Positions 34,769 to 42,675 of a stretch of DNA of 42,675 bases are shown piece after piece. This DNA comes from a bacterium (GTDB taxonomy: Bacteria; Desulfobacterota; Binatia; UBA12015): NCBI GenBank assembly GCA_030430245.1, contig JAUIFY010000012.1, positions 1 through 42,675 of the forward strand, read 5' to 3'. A program made the translations under genes and the position numbers. The notes below the pieces were generated by a model. It was not told where the DNA came from. It did not search any database and was given only the letters and a program-made list of their open reading frames with translations. The first letter of the stretch is position 1, and every line of letters starts with the position of its first letter.

Positions 34769-37320
34769 CCGGTTCCACCCGCCGCTCGGGCGGCGGCTGC
34801 CGTCTCGACGGCCCGCAGCGTCACCGTGAACTCCGTCCCCTCGCCCGGAGTGCTCTCGACCTCGATGCGGCCGCCGTGCGCCTTCACGATGCCGTAGCTG
34901 ATGGCCAGGCCGAGTCCGGTTCCCTCGCCCACGTCCTTGGTCGTGAAGAACGGATCGAAGATCCGCCCGAGGAGGTCCTCGGGAATGCCGCCGCCGTCGT
35001 CCCGAATCGAGATGGTGACCTCGTCGCCCGCCGCTCGCGTGGCGATCCAGATGTTGCCGTGGCCGCCCGTCGCGTCGCAGGCGTTCGAGAGGAGGTTCAC
35101 GAACACCTGATTCAGCTGCCCCGCATCGCAGTCCACGCCCGGAAGCCTGCCGTAGTCGCGATGGATGACCAGGCCGTCCTTCCAGCGGGGCTCGAGAAGG
35201 CGCAGGCTGACGTCGAGGCCCTCGTGGATGTCGACGACCTTGCGACTGGCCTCGCCCAGGCGAGAGAAGGTCCGCAGGTCCTTCACGATCGCGGCCGTGC
35301 GCTCGGCGCCGCGCGCGATCACGTCGACGATCTCGAGGCTGTCGGTGAGGAGCTTCGCGACCGGGGGCGCGGCGGCGTCCGCCGCCTTGCCCAGCCGGCG
35401 TCGCAATGGCTGCACGCTGGTTGCGATGAAGCTCACCGGGTTGTTGATCTCATGCGCAACCCCCGCCACCAATCGACCGATCGACGCCATCTTCTCTTGC
35501 TGTACCAGCTGGGCCTCGGCCTGGCCCAGATCGGCCATCATCTTCTCGAGATCGCGATTGGTGGCCTCGAGCTGCGCGGTGCGCTCGCGGACGCGCTCCT
35601 CGAGGCGCGCATTCAGCTCCGTCACCTCCTCGTACGAGGCCGCGTTCTGCAGCGCGATGGCGGCCTGGTGGGCCAGCGCGCGCATGAAGCCCGCGTCGCC
35701 CGCCGTGTAGAACAGCCCCGAGCGCTTGGCACCCACGGTGAGCACGCCGATGAGCTTCCCGCGCAGCTCCAACGGGACGGCGACCTCGGCCCGAACACCG
35801 GCCAGCGCATCCCGCACCGCCTCCTGTGCCCCCGGGTCCTCGTACACCTCCGGAGGATCGAAGGCCGTCGCGACCCGCCCCTCGGCGAGCCACTCGCAGA
35901 GCGGAGCCCCGATCGTCGCGGTTCCGTCGACCTCACGCAGTTCGCCGCCCGGGGCGCTCTCCACGAAGAGCCGCGTGTGACCGTTGGGGATCGCCGCTTC
36001 GACCGTCTCGCGGACGAGCGCGGCGATGTGGCCTCGCTCCAGGGCGGAGGCGAGCTCGGCCCCCGCCGCCGCCAGCACCTCGGCACTGTCGTAGCGCGTC
36101 CGGAAGAACAACCGATCGACCATCGACTGGACCCGACTTCGCAGAGGGTCGAAGAGGAGCAGCACCGCGAGGGTGAAGGCGACCGGGAACGCGGGCGAGT
36201 TCGTCACGGCGCCCGCCTGCAGGGTGAGATTGAAGAGCACGACCGCCGCGACGTAGGCACCGCCGACCGAGGCCGTGAGCAGCACGTAGTACGCGCCGCG
36301 CTTCACCATGGCGTCGATCTCGAAGAAGTCGTACTTGACGACGGCGTAGCCGAGGGCCATCGCGAAGAGGAACGACGAGAGCGCGCCCGCGTTCTCGGAG
36401 ACCGCGCCGCCCGTGAGCGCAGAGGCGACGAAGATCATCCCGGCCGGCGCGAAGCCGATCACACTCCCGAGCGTCACCACCCGGATGCGTTGACGCGCGA
36501 GGTGCGAGCGACCCCGTAGGTACTCCTGAACCAACCGTGCCGCGAAGAGGACCGCGGCCGAGCCGAGATACAGGACGGCGACGGTGTGTGCCGTCGTGTA
36601 ACCGGCCGGGTCGTAGACGACGAGCTGGTACGGGATCAACAGGGCCGCGGACAGGGCGTACGCGACCCACGCGTAGCGCGCGAGGGGATGCGGAGTCGGG
36701 AAGAGGAGCGTCAAATGGAAGCCGGCCGCGGGGAAGAGGGTCTCGGCGGCGACGTGCAGGCGGAACATCTCGTGCCCGTAGAGATCCATGGACGTGAGCA
36801 GGTACACGGCGCAGGTGAGGCCGAAGATCAACAGCACCCGGCTCAAGGAGGATCGCGGGCGCATCGCCCACGGGACCAGCCCCGCAGCGAGGTAGACCGC
36901 GGCGCTGAGGAGATAGGCGCCGAAGAGGAGCAGCCAATCGACGGCACCGAAGCGCGCCGTCGCGATCGTCGCGGTCCGCTCGACTCCCCCGCGACGCAAC
37001 CGGTAGGTCACCGGAGTGCCTGGGGTCGTCTCGGCGGCCCGGGCGTAGACCTGCTCGCTCCGGGTCACCGGTCGATCGTCCATCGCCAGGATCTCGCTCT
37101 GGTAGAGCCCGGGCACCTGCGCCCCCGGCCAGCTCGGGAACCCGATCGAGGCGATCACGCGATTGTCGAGGACGAGGAAGCCCGGGAAGACCTCGCCCAC
37201 GAGCGCGCTGCTCGTGATCGTCGTTCGGGTGGCGATGGCGATCACGACCAGCGCGATCGCGATCGCGCCCATGCGAACCGCCCGGGAGGCGCGCGGGGTG
37301 TCAGGGAAGCTCTGGGACAT
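34765..37320 (-). CDS. Multi-TM histidine kinase with PDZ-like and GAF domains
   Basis: 851 residues from ATG 37320 (a TTG at 37368 would add 16). First helix about 17-31; then an outside segment that looks PDZ-like ([20 protein letters not shown], then [20 protein letters not shown], about 45-118); a block of about eight membrane helices (125-395); a GAF domain (about 420-560, [20 protein letters not shown]); a coiled coil (about 560-605); HisKA with H623 in [15 protein letters not shown]; and HATPase with [24 protein letters not shown] and GTGLGLAIS. The order TM block-GAF-kinase resembles PrsK, the PEP-CTERM system kinase, though identity is not claimed. It shares a 4-bp overlap with its NtrC-type partner. 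The signal sensed is unknown. Confidence 0.92.
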   Translation of the reverse strand: MSQSFPDTPRASRAVRMGAIAIALVVIAIATRTTITSSALVGEVFPGFLVLDNRVIASIGFPSWPGAQVPGLYQSEILAMDDRPVTRSEQVYARAAETTPGTPVTYRLRRGGVERTATIATARFGAVDWLLLFGAYLLSAAVYLAAGLVPWAMRPRSSLSRVLLIFGLTCAVYLLTSMDLYGHEMFRLHVAAETLFPAAGFHLTLLFPTPHPLARYAWVAYALSAALLIPYQLVVYDPAGYTTAHTVAVLYLGSAAVLFAARLVQEYLRGRSHLARQRIRVVTLGSVIGFAPAGMIFVASALTGGAVSENAGALSSFLFAMALGYAVVKYDFFEIDAMVKRGAYYVLLTASVGGAYVAAVVLFNLTLQAGAVTNSPAFPVAFTLAVLLLFDPLRSRVQSMVDRLFFRTRYDSAEVLAAAGAELASALERGHIAALVRETVEAAIPNGHTRLFVESAPGGELREVDGTATIGAPLCEWLAEGRVATAFDPPEVYEDPGAQEAVRDALAGVRAEVAVPLELRGKLIGVLTVGAKRSGLFYTAGDAGFMRALAHQAAIALQNAASYEEVTELNARLEERVRERTAQLEATNRDLEKMMADLGQAEAQLVQQEKMASIGRLVAGVAHEINNPVSFIATSVQPLRRRLGKAADAAAPPVAKLLTDSLEIVDVIARGAERTAAIVKDLRTFSRLGEASRKVVDIHEGLDVSLRLLEPRWKDGLVIHRDYGRLPGVDCDAGQLNQVFVNLLSNACDATGGHGNIWIATRAAGDEVTISIRDDGGGIPEDLLGRIFDPFFTTKDVGEGTGLGLAISYGIVKAHGGRIEVESTPGEGTEFTVTLRAVETAAAARAAGGTG

Positions 37321-37660
37321 CGTCGTACGTCCGAGAGCAAGGTGCCTCCGGAGCCTTTGCGCGGTCAAGGTAGCGCCGGGGTCCGTGGCGCGCGACGTCC
37401 TTCGTGAAGGCGGATTCGCGGTCGGGCGGTGCCGCCGCCGAGCCGGGACGACGCCCCGGGACGCTCCGACCTTCGTAGACGGCGCGGGCGTCGCGTCCGC
37501 CGTCGCAGGCGCAGAGGCCGACCGCCGAACCGTGTGCGGGGGTGCGCGCCCCTGGAAGCCGGCGACGGGTCCCGACGCGTCGAGAGGAGGCGTCCGCCGG
37601 AGCCGATCCCATCCCGGAGCGCGCGCCGACGCGCCGGCAGAAGAGCGCCCGGAGGCGCGC
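37321..37660. other. 340-bp gap without a convincing gene
   Basis: Between the kinase start (37320) and the SRPBCC stop (37661) only Arg/Ala-rich shadow frames are open. TTGACC lies on the minus strand near 37360-37370 but without a -10 box at the right distance, and no second sigma-54 pattern was found. A short GCGCC-cgga-GGCGC hairpin near 37645-37658 may end the SRPBCC transcript. Confidence 0.5.
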
Positions 37661-38230
37661 TCAGCCCGCGACCGCCGCCGCGATCTCCAGCCGAGGCTCG
37701 GCGCGCTCGGGGCAGGGGCCGTCGAACGGACGAGCCTTGCGGTGGCCCCGCGCGTCGAGCGACGCCCGGAACCCGCGGACCGCGCGCGCCATGGCGACCT
37801 CGGTCCGCAAGCGCAGCAGGGGAGTCATCAGGCTTCCGAACAGGCTGGGGAGGCCCGTCACGTTGAGCTCGTAGATCGTGCCAGCTTCGTCCTCGTGCAG
37901 GACGATCTCCACCCGGGCCTCGGCCAGGTTGGCGGCCGGTGCCTCGAGGCGGAGCTCGAGTCGCTCCCGGGGCTCGGCCCGCAGCGAGGGCTGCGGCACG
38001 ACCTCGCCCGTGAGCGCGTCGCGCGTCACCGACGCGCTCACGACCTCGCCCGTGATCCACCCGGGCCCCAGATCTCCCCCGAGGTGGACCATGAGCTGGT
38101 CTCCGTCCATGACGACGGAGCTGACGCCCTCCAGCCAACAGGGCGTGGCATCCTGGTCGACCAGGTGGGCCCATACCTGGGCCGGATTGGCGGACAGATG
38201 TCCGGTCGCGCTGAGCTCGAAGTTCGCCAT
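37661..38230 (-). CDS. SRPBCC/START-like polyketide or lipid-binding protein
   Basis: 189 residues from ATG 38230. The frame is open to 38353 but the upstream part is not family-like. SRPBCC pattern: FELSATGHLSANPAQVWAHL, then DQDATPCWLEGVSSVVMDGD, a run of beta strands and a long C-terminal helix (GLPSLFGSLMTPLLRLRTEV). Proteins of this fold bind hydrophobic ligands in a deep pocket; members of the polyketide cyclase/dehydrase and CoxG types are near relatives. The ligand cannot be predicted. It is transcribed with two palindromes upstream, so it is probably regulated by a TetR-like repressor not seen here. Confidence 0.75.
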   Translation of the reverse strand: MANFELSATGHLSANPAQVWAHLVDQDATPCWLEGVSSVVMDGDQLMVHLGGDLGPGWITGEVVSASVTRDALTGEVVPQPSLRAEPRERLELRLEAPAANLAEARVEIVLHEDEAGTIYELNVTGLPSLFGSLMTPLLRLRTEVAMARAVRGFRASLDARGHRKARPFDGPCPERAEPRLEIAAAVAG

Positions 38231-38321
38231 CGTGAGCCGAGGAGAGTGCAACATGTGGGCCGAAACCGAGGGCCTGTTTTTTAAGGGTTTTTCTGGCGAC
38301 CCCGCCCCGTGTTTGTAGCGA

Positions 38322-38360
38322 AGTGTCGCAGAACGACACTCCATTTCGACCACCTGGTCG
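38322..38360. promoter_or_regulatory. Two adjacent palindromes upstream of the SRPBCC gene
   Basis: AGTGTCG-N5-CGACACT (38322-38340) has perfect 7-bp arms, and CGACCACCTGGTCG (38347-38360) has perfect 6-bp arms around CC. Both lie about 92-130 bp before the SRPBCC start (38230) and close to the queE stop (38385). T-rich runs at 38275-38293 separate them from the gene. They look like operators of dimeric repressors; which protein binds is unknown. Confidence 0.5.
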
Positions 38361-38384
38361 CTGGCACCCCCCGCGCCCGGCCTC

Positions 38385-39014
38385 CTACGGAATGCCGATC
38401 AGCTTGTGGGTCTGGAGGCTGAGCCGCCACCGGGGGTTCCGACGGCAGTACTCGATCGCGCGCGCCGTGTTCCGCTCGCGATCGGGCCCATCCAGGGGTT
38501 GGAGGTAGAACAGCGGGAAGTCGAGATCGGCGACCGCCTCGGGGGCGACCTCCTGGGGAAACACCAGCTTCAGCTCGTCGCCCGTCCGCAGCCGAAGCTC
38601 CGAGCGGGGCTTCGGGCTCACGGTGATCCAGTCGACACCGGGCGGCGGCTCGAGCGTACCGTTCGTCTCGACCGCCACCTCGAAGCCCCGACTCTTGCAC
38701 GCCGCGACCGTCGCCGCGTCGAGCTGGAGGAGAGGCTCCCCGCCGGTGAAGACGACGTAGGGCGTACCGCCGTGGCCCTCCGGCCAGGTGCGTGCGATCG
38801 CATCGGCGAGCTCGGTCGCGCTCGCGAAGGTCCCGCCGCCCGGACCGTCCGTGCCGACGAAGTCGGTATCACAGAAGTCACAGGCGGCGGCCGCACGGTC
38901 CCGCTCTCGTCCGGACCAGAGGTTGCACCCCGCAAAGCGACAGAATACCGCCGGACGACCCGCGCGGGCTCCCTCGCCCTGCAGGGTGTAGAGGATCTCC
39001 TTGACGCTGAACAT
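38385..39014 (-). CDS. queE: 7-carboxy-7-deazaguanine synthase (QueE)
   Basis: 209 residues from ATG 39014, with the upstream in-frame extension rejected as it overlaps the divergent gene. This radical-SAM enzyme makes CDG from carboxytetrahydropterin in queuosine synthesis. The cluster cysteines follow the QueE spacing C30-x14-C45-x2-C48 (GCNLWSGRERDR, then CDFCDTDFVGTDG), and substrate and SAM motifs are present: LQGEGARAGRPAVFCR near the N-terminus, VVFTGGEPLLQLD, VETNGT and WITVSPKP. The other queuosine genes (queC, queD, queF) are not in the window. It is divergent from an acyltransferase gene. Confidence 0.95.
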   Translation of the reverse strand: MFSVKEILYTLQGEGARAGRPAVFCRFAGCNLWSGRERDRAAAACDFCDTDFVGTDGPGGGTFASATELADAIARTWPEGHGGTPYVVFTGGEPLLQLDAATVAACKSRGFEVAVETNGTLEPPPGVDWITVSPKPRSELRLRTGDELKLVFPQEVAPEAVADLDFPLFYLQPLDGPDRERNTARAIEYCRRNPRWRLSLQTHKLIGIP

Positions 39015-39093
39015 CGCCGTCGACCCGCTGTAGCCTAACCCGCGAACGGAACTCTCGCATCCGCGGCGAGGCCCCGCTAAGGAGCACCTCCTG

Positions 39094-40152
39094 ATGGGAG
39101 ATGCGACGCCGCGCCGCTCCACGCACATCCCGGCCATCGACATGGTCAAAGGGTGGGCGATCATCGGCGTCACGCTCATCCACTCGTGGGCGCTCGCGGA
39201 CTCGCTGTGGATGACGCTGCTGTTCTACCACGCGGTCCCCGTCTTCCTGGTGTTGTTCGGGCTGAACTCGGAGACCTGGTTCCGGAGCCGGCCCCGCACG
39301 GGCCGTGTCCGGGAGTGGTACGGGCGAGGCTTCAAGCGGATCCTGGTCCCCGCCTACGCGACGGTCGCCGTGTGGTGGATCATGGTGCTGATCCTGCAGC
39401 CGCCCGAGCCGATGGTTCGGCTCACGCTCGGCCTCCCCTTCTGGCACGCGATCGGATGGCTCAGCCAGATCGGCACGAGCTGGTTCGTCACGCTCATCAT
39501 CCAATTCGTGCTCCTGTTCCCGATCTTCCACTGGGCATCGCGAAAGATCGGCGGCTACGCCCTGTTCGCGATCTGCTTCGTGCTGACCATGCCCACGCTG
39601 ATGTTCACCCATTGGATCCGCGGGGAGCTCGGCGTCGCCGGCTGGCTGTTCTTCCCGCCGCGATTCTTCGTGCACGTCGCGTTCGGGATGCTGCTCGCGG
39701 GACGCGTCGGGCGCATCGGGCCCCGTGCGGTCCTCCTCTCGCTCGCGATCATGATCCCGTTCTACCTGTGGCAGCAGCGGCTCTGGTGGCCCGGCATGTG
39801 GCGCTTCGGGGACCGCTTCGTCGAGATGCCGCTCACCGTCGTGCTGCTCTGGGGCATGGGACGCATCGACGTCATCGGCCCTCTCGAGAAGACGCTCTCG
39901 TGGCTCGGCCGGCACTCCTTCGGCCTGTACCTGGGTCAGATGCTGACCCACAACGGCTTCCTCTACCATTACGGTGGCGCGTGCGACCTCTACGGCTGCT
40001 ACGGCGGCCTCTTCGACGAGTTCAATCTCTGGATCTACTCGGTCGTCCTGATGGCCGGATCGATCGCGTTCGTCTTTCTCGGAAACGAAGCCCTGCGGTG
40101 GAACGGGCGCTTGCGGGAACGAGGGTGGCCGCTACCGGACCTCTCGGTCTGA
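39094..40152 (+). CDS. Acyltransferase 3 family membrane protein
   Basis: 352 residues, start ATG 39094 with AGGAG 10 bases upstream. About ten hydrophobic helices. Near the N-terminus the stretch IPAIDMVKGWAIIGVTLIHS places H30 at the catalytic His of acyltransferase-3 proteins; this is followed by VFLVLFGLNSETWF. Late motifs include TLSWLGRHSFGLYLGQMLTH, typical of the family. There is no fused SGNH domain, unlike the protein at 9752-11608. It should transfer an acetyl or similar group to a surface glycan or lipid. Its end overlaps the convergent LysR gene by 21 bp. Confidence 0.88.
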   Translation: MGDATPRRSTHIPAIDMVKGWAIIGVTLIHSWALADSLWMTLLFYHAVPVFLVLFGLNSETWFRSRPRTGRVREWYGRGFKRILVPAYATVAVWWIMVLILQPPEPMVRLTLGLPFWHAIGWLSQIGTSWFVTLIIQFVLLFPIFHWASRKIGGYALFAICFVLTMPTLMFTHWIRGELGVAGWLFFPPRFFVHVAFGMLLAGRVGRIGPRAVLLSLAIMIPFYLWQQRLWWPGMWRFGDRFVEMPLTVVLLWGMGRIDVIGPLEKTLSWLGRHSFGLYLGQMLTHNGFLYHYGGACDLYGCYGGLFDEFNLWIYSVVLMAGSIAFVFLGNEALRWNGRLRERGWPLPDLSV

Positions 40153-41049
40153 GCATCCGAACTCGTCGAGCACCGCCTCCCGCAACGCGACCTGCGTGAC
40201 GTCCCGAAACGCGCCCGCCGGCTCCAGGAGCCACAGATGGTCGACGAGTCGACGCCGCCCCGCGCGAAGGACCCGAAGGCGCCCCGCCCGAGCGTGCCCG
40301 GAGACGAGGTCGAGCGGCAGGACCGCGACCCCGGCTCCTTCCAACACCAGGTCGAGGACGAGGTCGGTGGTGGCCGCCCAGACGGTGACGTCGAGGGCCG
40401 ACGCCTTTCGACCGAGCTGCTTGCGCGCCCACCGATCGATCAGAGGATCGCTCTGGTAGTAGTCGACGATGGGTACTCGCTCGAGCTCCCCGCGATCGAA
40501 CCCACGCCGGAAAAACCCCTTTCCCGAGACGAGCACGAGCTCTCGCTCGAACAGCCGCGTGGCGTGGAGCCCCGGTCTCGCGTCGGCCGGGCGAAACGAG
40601 AACGCGAAGTCGATCCGATTCTCGACCAGCCTGCGCCCGAGGTCGTCCGCCGCGCCGTAGACGACGCGGATCCCCGCGGCCGGGTGGCGGCCGACGAAGC
40701 TCGAGACGAAGGAGGCGAACCGTTGGCGCGGAAAGCCGAGAAAGAGCCCCACGCGAACGGTGCCGCGCACCTCGCCCCGCTCGTTGGCCACCTCGTCGAC
40801 CACACGGGAGAGCGCCTCCTGGTAACCGCGGAATCGTTCATGAAGGGTCCGCCCGCCACGCGTCAGCACGAGGCGCCCGCTCGAGCGATCGAAGAGAGCC
40901 TGGCCGAGCACTCCCTCGAGCGATGCCACGGACTGACTGATCGCCGACGGCGTACGCCCGAGCGCCCGCCCCGCTCCGGCGACGCCGCCCTCCTCGACGA
41001 CGCGGAAGAAGACCTGCAGCTTGTTCAGGTCGATCTGGTCGAGGCGCAC
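40132..41049 (-). CDS. LysR family transcription regulator
   Basis: 305 residues from GTG 41049; TTG 41085 would give 317, but the predicted start of transcription (near 41087) would leave it almost leaderless and GGAGAAG lies 10 bases before 41049. The N-terminal helix-turn-helix is typical (DLNKLQVFFRVVEEGGVAGA, then GRTPSAISQSVASLEGVLGQ and LFDRSSGRLVLTRGGRTL). The C-terminal substrate-binding domain runs from about 90 (VRVGLFLGFPRQRF to the end). The gene is divergent from a serine hydroxymethyltransferase and shares a palindrome with it, so it probably controls itself and glyA. The ligand is unknown. Confidence 0.9.
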   Translation of the reverse strand: MRLDQIDLNKLQVFFRVVEEGGVAGAGRALGRTPSAISQSVASLEGVLGQALFDRSSGRLVLTRGGRTLHERFRGYQEALSRVVDEVANERGEVRGTVRVGLFLGFPRQRFASFVSSFVGRHPAAGIRVVYGAADDLGRRLVENRIDFAFSFRPADARPGLHATRLFERELVLVSGKGFFRRGFDRGELERVPIVDYYQSDPLIDRWARKQLGRKASALDVTVWAATTDLVLDLVLEGAGVAVLPLDLVSGHARAGRLRVLRAGRRRLVDHLWLLEPAGAFRDVTQVALREAVLDEFGCSDREVR

Positions 41050-41084
41050 TCCCGGGTACTTCTCCGATCTCCTTAGTTTAGTCA

Positions 41085-41123
41085 AATCGAACGATTATGG
41101 AAATCCTTTTAACTTGAGTGCAA
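41085..41123. promoter_or_regulatory. LysR promoter and palindrome in the LysR-glyA gap
   Basis: For the LysR gene (minus), TTGCAC (41123-41118) and CATAAT (41099-41094) are separated by 18 bases; the -10 matches well, the -35 poorly. The palindrome AATCG-AA-CGATT (41085-41096) overlaps the -10 and start of transcription, a position fit for autorepression. The stretch 41071-41116 is the most AT-rich part of the region and must also hold the glyA promoter, whose boxes I could not fix. Confidence 0.5.
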
Positions 41124-41148
41124 TCCTCCTGCAGGCGAGGCTCTCCCC

Positions 41149-42405
41149 ATGGAGACCGATCCGCGCGAGCAGCTCGCCCAGTTCGACCCCGACGTGTACC
41201 GCGCCCTCGTCGGCGAGGAGGAACGGCAGCGACGGGGGATCGAGCTGATCCCGTCGGAGAACTACACCTACCCCGAGGTCCTGGCCGCGCTCGGATCGGT
41301 CTTCACCAACAAGTACGCGGAGGGCTACCCGGGGCGGCGCTACTATGGCGGTCAGGAGTTCACCGACGCGGTCGAGAACCTCGCACGCGATCGTGCCCGT
41401 GCGCTGTTCCGGGCGGAGCACGCGAACGTGCAGCCGCTCTCCGGCTCCCCGATGAACCAGGCCGTCTATCTCGGGCTTCTCGAGCCGGGAGACACGGTCC
41501 TGGCCATGGATCTGTCGCACGGGGGACACCTCACGCACGGCGCGCCCGTGTCGCACATGGGCCGGATCTTCCGCTTCGTCCGCTACAAGACCGATCCCGG
41601 CGCGGCGGGCGCGATCGACTTCGACGAGCTTCGACACGCCGCCCGCGACACCAGGCCTCGGCTCGTGCTCTGCGGGTACACGTCCTACCCCCGCGACTAC
41701 GACTACGCGGAGTTCCGTCGGATCGCCGACGAAGTGGGCGCGCTCGCGATGGCCGACGTCTCCCACGTCGGCGGGCTGATCGCCGGTGGGGTGATGCAGA
41801 ATCCATTCGACGCGGGCTTCGACGTCGTGACCACGACCGTGCACAAAACGCTGCGCGGACCTCGTGCCGGCATGATCCTCTGTCGGAAGGATCTGGCGAG
41901 CGAGATCGACAAGTCCGTCTTCCCCGGACTCCAGGGGGGACCGCACATGAACACGATCGCGGCGACCGCGATCACCTTGAAGAAGGCCGCCCAGCCGAGC
42001 TTCCGCGCGTACGCGAGCCAGGTGCTTCGCAACGCGAAGGAGCTCGCGCGCGCCCTCATGGCCGAAGGCGCCACCCTCGTCACGGGCGGCACCGACAATC
42101 ACATGATCGTGGTCGACACGGTGTCGAGCTTCGGGTTGGACGGCCGCGAAGCGGAACGCGTCCTCGACGAGGTATCGATCACGACGAACAAGCAGGTCAT
42201 TCCGGACGACCCACGTCCGCCGCTGCGGCCGAGCGGAATCCGGATCGGCACACCGGCGGCGACGACACGCGGGATGTGCGAGGAGGACATGGGCCTGCTC
42301 GCGGGCTGGATCACGCGCGCCTTGCGCGCGGGATCCGACGAGACCACACTCCGGCAGATCCGCGACGAGGTCGAGGCGCACTGCGCGCACTTCGCCGTGC
42401 CCTGA
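41149..42405 (+). CDS. glyA: Serine hydroxymethyltransferase (glycine hydroxymethyltransferase)
   Basis: 418 residues, near the usual 415-420. PLP enzyme that interconverts serine and glycine with tetrahydrofolate. Motifs: GIELIPSENYTYPEVLAALG, NKYAEGYPGRRYYGG, MDLSHGGHLTHG and the cofactor Lys K233 in TTTVHKTLRGPRAG. It is not the standard proteobacterial form: MADVSHVGGLIAGGV replaces the common DMAHIAGLVAAG, the usual THK before the lysine is VHK, and GGPHMNTIAA replaces GGPLMHVIAA. These features recall a more distant bacterial SHMT branch. Start ATG 41149; GAGGC precedes it. A LysR gene is divergent. Confidence 0.93.
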   Translation: METDPREQLAQFDPDVYRALVGEEERQRRGIELIPSENYTYPEVLAALGSVFTNKYAEGYPGRRYYGGQEFTDAVENLARDRARALFRAEHANVQPLSGSPMNQAVYLGLLEPGDTVLAMDLSHGGHLTHGAPVSHMGRIFRFVRYKTDPGAAGAIDFDELRHAARDTRPRLVLCGYTSYPRDYDYAEFRRIADEVGALAMADVSHVGGLIAGGVMQNPFDAGFDVVTTTVHKTLRGPRAGMILCRKDLASEIDKSVFPGLQGGPHMNTIAATAITLKKAAQPSFRAYASQVLRNAKELARALMAEGATLVTGGTDNHMIVVDTVSSFGLDGREAERVLDEVSITTNKQVIPDDPRPPLRPSGIRIGTPAATTRGMCEEDMGLLAGWITRALRAGSDETTLRQIRDEVEAHCAHFAVP

Positions 42406-42480
42406 GCGGCCACGAGACGCCGCGTGCGGGGCCGCACGCGTGAAGTTGCAACGGGCGCCCCCGGCGAGCAGGGTCGTCGC

Positions 42481-42675
42481 ATGCGGGTCGGTCTCGGGAT
42501 CGCGGCGAGCCACCTCGGGTTCGGCTACGTGCCGTCCTGGGACCTCCACCAGGGGCGACGTCGCGATGCGTCCGTCGTCACCGACGGTCCCCTCTACCTC
42601 GGGAACAAGCAACCTCGCCGCCTGGAGTGGCTGGCCGAAGCGTCCGACGTGCTCGTCGACCGGCGTGCGGTACTG
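42481..42675 (+). CDS. Start of a gene cut by the window end, unknown function
   Basis: The frame from ATG 42481 is open for 65 codons to the end of the window. The opening, MRVGLGIAASHLGFGYVPSW, has coding-like composition and is followed by RRDASVVTDGPLYLG and PRRLEWLAEASDVLVD. No signal peptide is evident. The ribosome site is weak (GCAGGG 9 bases upstream) and no family is recognised. It lies 75 bp after glyA in the same direction. Confidence 0.5.
   Translation, partial: MRVGLGIAASHLGFGYVPSWDLHQGRRRDASVVTDGPLYLGNKQPRRLEWLAEASDVLVDRRAVL

Noticed and set aside
37301..37612. 103-codon minus-strand frame in the gap before the kinase
   Set aside because: Arg/Pro/Ala-rich, no ribosome site and overlapping the kinase start; treated as non-coding.
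39022..39040. TAGGCT as a -10 box for queE (minus, 39037-39032), also seen near 31219
   Set aside because: No matching -35 at 16-18 bases; two hits of a 6-mer are not evidence in this base composition.
1..42675. Mobile elements, CRISPR arrays, tRNA and rRNA genes
   Set aside because: No transposase or integrase motifs, no regularly spaced repeat array and no recognisable cloverleaf or rRNA sequence were seen; the 26-bp and 14-bp repeats are too few to be an array.

Overview
The window is about 42.7 kb of uniformly GC-rich DNA (around two thirds G+C by eye, codon third positions almost all G or C) packed with genes on both strands. Nothing looks like phage, plasmid or insertion sequence, and no tRNA, rRNA or CRISPR array was seen. 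The gene set points to a free-living Gram-negative bacterium of the old 'deltaproteobacterial' kind (Myxococcota, Binatota or a relative). The clues are a bactofilin, a secreted protein with a myxobacterial-type Cys-rich repeat and a MopE-like metal-binding motif, an F420-type LLM oxidoreductase, a large sulfotransferase, odd acyl-CoA dehydrogenase and MaoC proteins, a YfiR sensor pair and sigma-54 signalling. The phylum is inference; no 16S gene is present.

Layout. 1-2030: the end of a gene block with an ABC exporter half-transporter (minus). 2179-5187: a small secreted protein, then a metallo-hydrolase, a MaoC-like hot-dog protein and a membrane-anchored SGNH hydrolase. 5298-9724: a cytochrome c/DUF1549/DUF1553 protein followed 5 bp later by its usual DUF1501 partner. 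9752-13070: an OafA-type acyltransferase with a fused SGNH domain, divergent from an HxlR-SCP2 regulator and a glutathione S-transferase. 13280-15955: ribosomal protein bL19 (without trmD/rimM/rpsP), a bactofilin and an acyl-CoA dehydrogenase. 15963-18826: YfiR plus a CHASE8-type hybrid histidine kinase. 18971-20754: an acidic His-tailed protein, an LLM oxidoreductase and a tiny membrane protein. 20768-23716: an envelope glycosyltransferase cluster (GT2, GT9 and a secreted beta-rich protein). 23836-24705: an SDR. 24911-26629: the MopE-like secreted protein. 26637-31048: a sulfotransferase and a Tat-exported molybdopterin hydroxylase subunit. 31234-32259: DUF2804. 32448-37320: a sigma-54 signalling module. 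37661-40152: an SRPBCC protein, QueE and a second acyltransferase. 40132-42405: a LysR regulator divergent from a serine hydroxymethyltransferase. A cut-off gene starts at 42481.

The most notable unit is 32448-37320. A multi-TM histidine kinase with a PDZ-like input segment (34765-37320) overlaps by 4 bp an NtrC-class regulator with an intact GAFTGA loop (33359-34768). Immediately downstream lies a LuxI/FeeM-like N-acyltransferase (32448-33182). In front of that gene is a well-formed -24/-12 promoter (GGCAC-N5-TTGC, 33207-33222), and about 87 bp further upstream an 18-bp inverted repeat (33274-33291) sits where an enhancer-binding protein would bind. The sequence therefore predicts a complete circuit in which a membrane sensor switches on synthesis of an acylated small molecule through sigma-54. 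No partner secretion or exosortase genes are in view.

Other regulatory structure worth attention: 12-bp direct repeats with 21-bp spacing in front of the HxlR gene; a 14-bp direct repeat flanking an unexplained 400-bp segment between the molybdopterin enzyme and the sulfotransferase; a 26-bp tandem repeat plus two strong hairpins between DUF2804 and the acyltransferase; and palindromes upstream of the SRPBCC, LysR and MopE-like genes.
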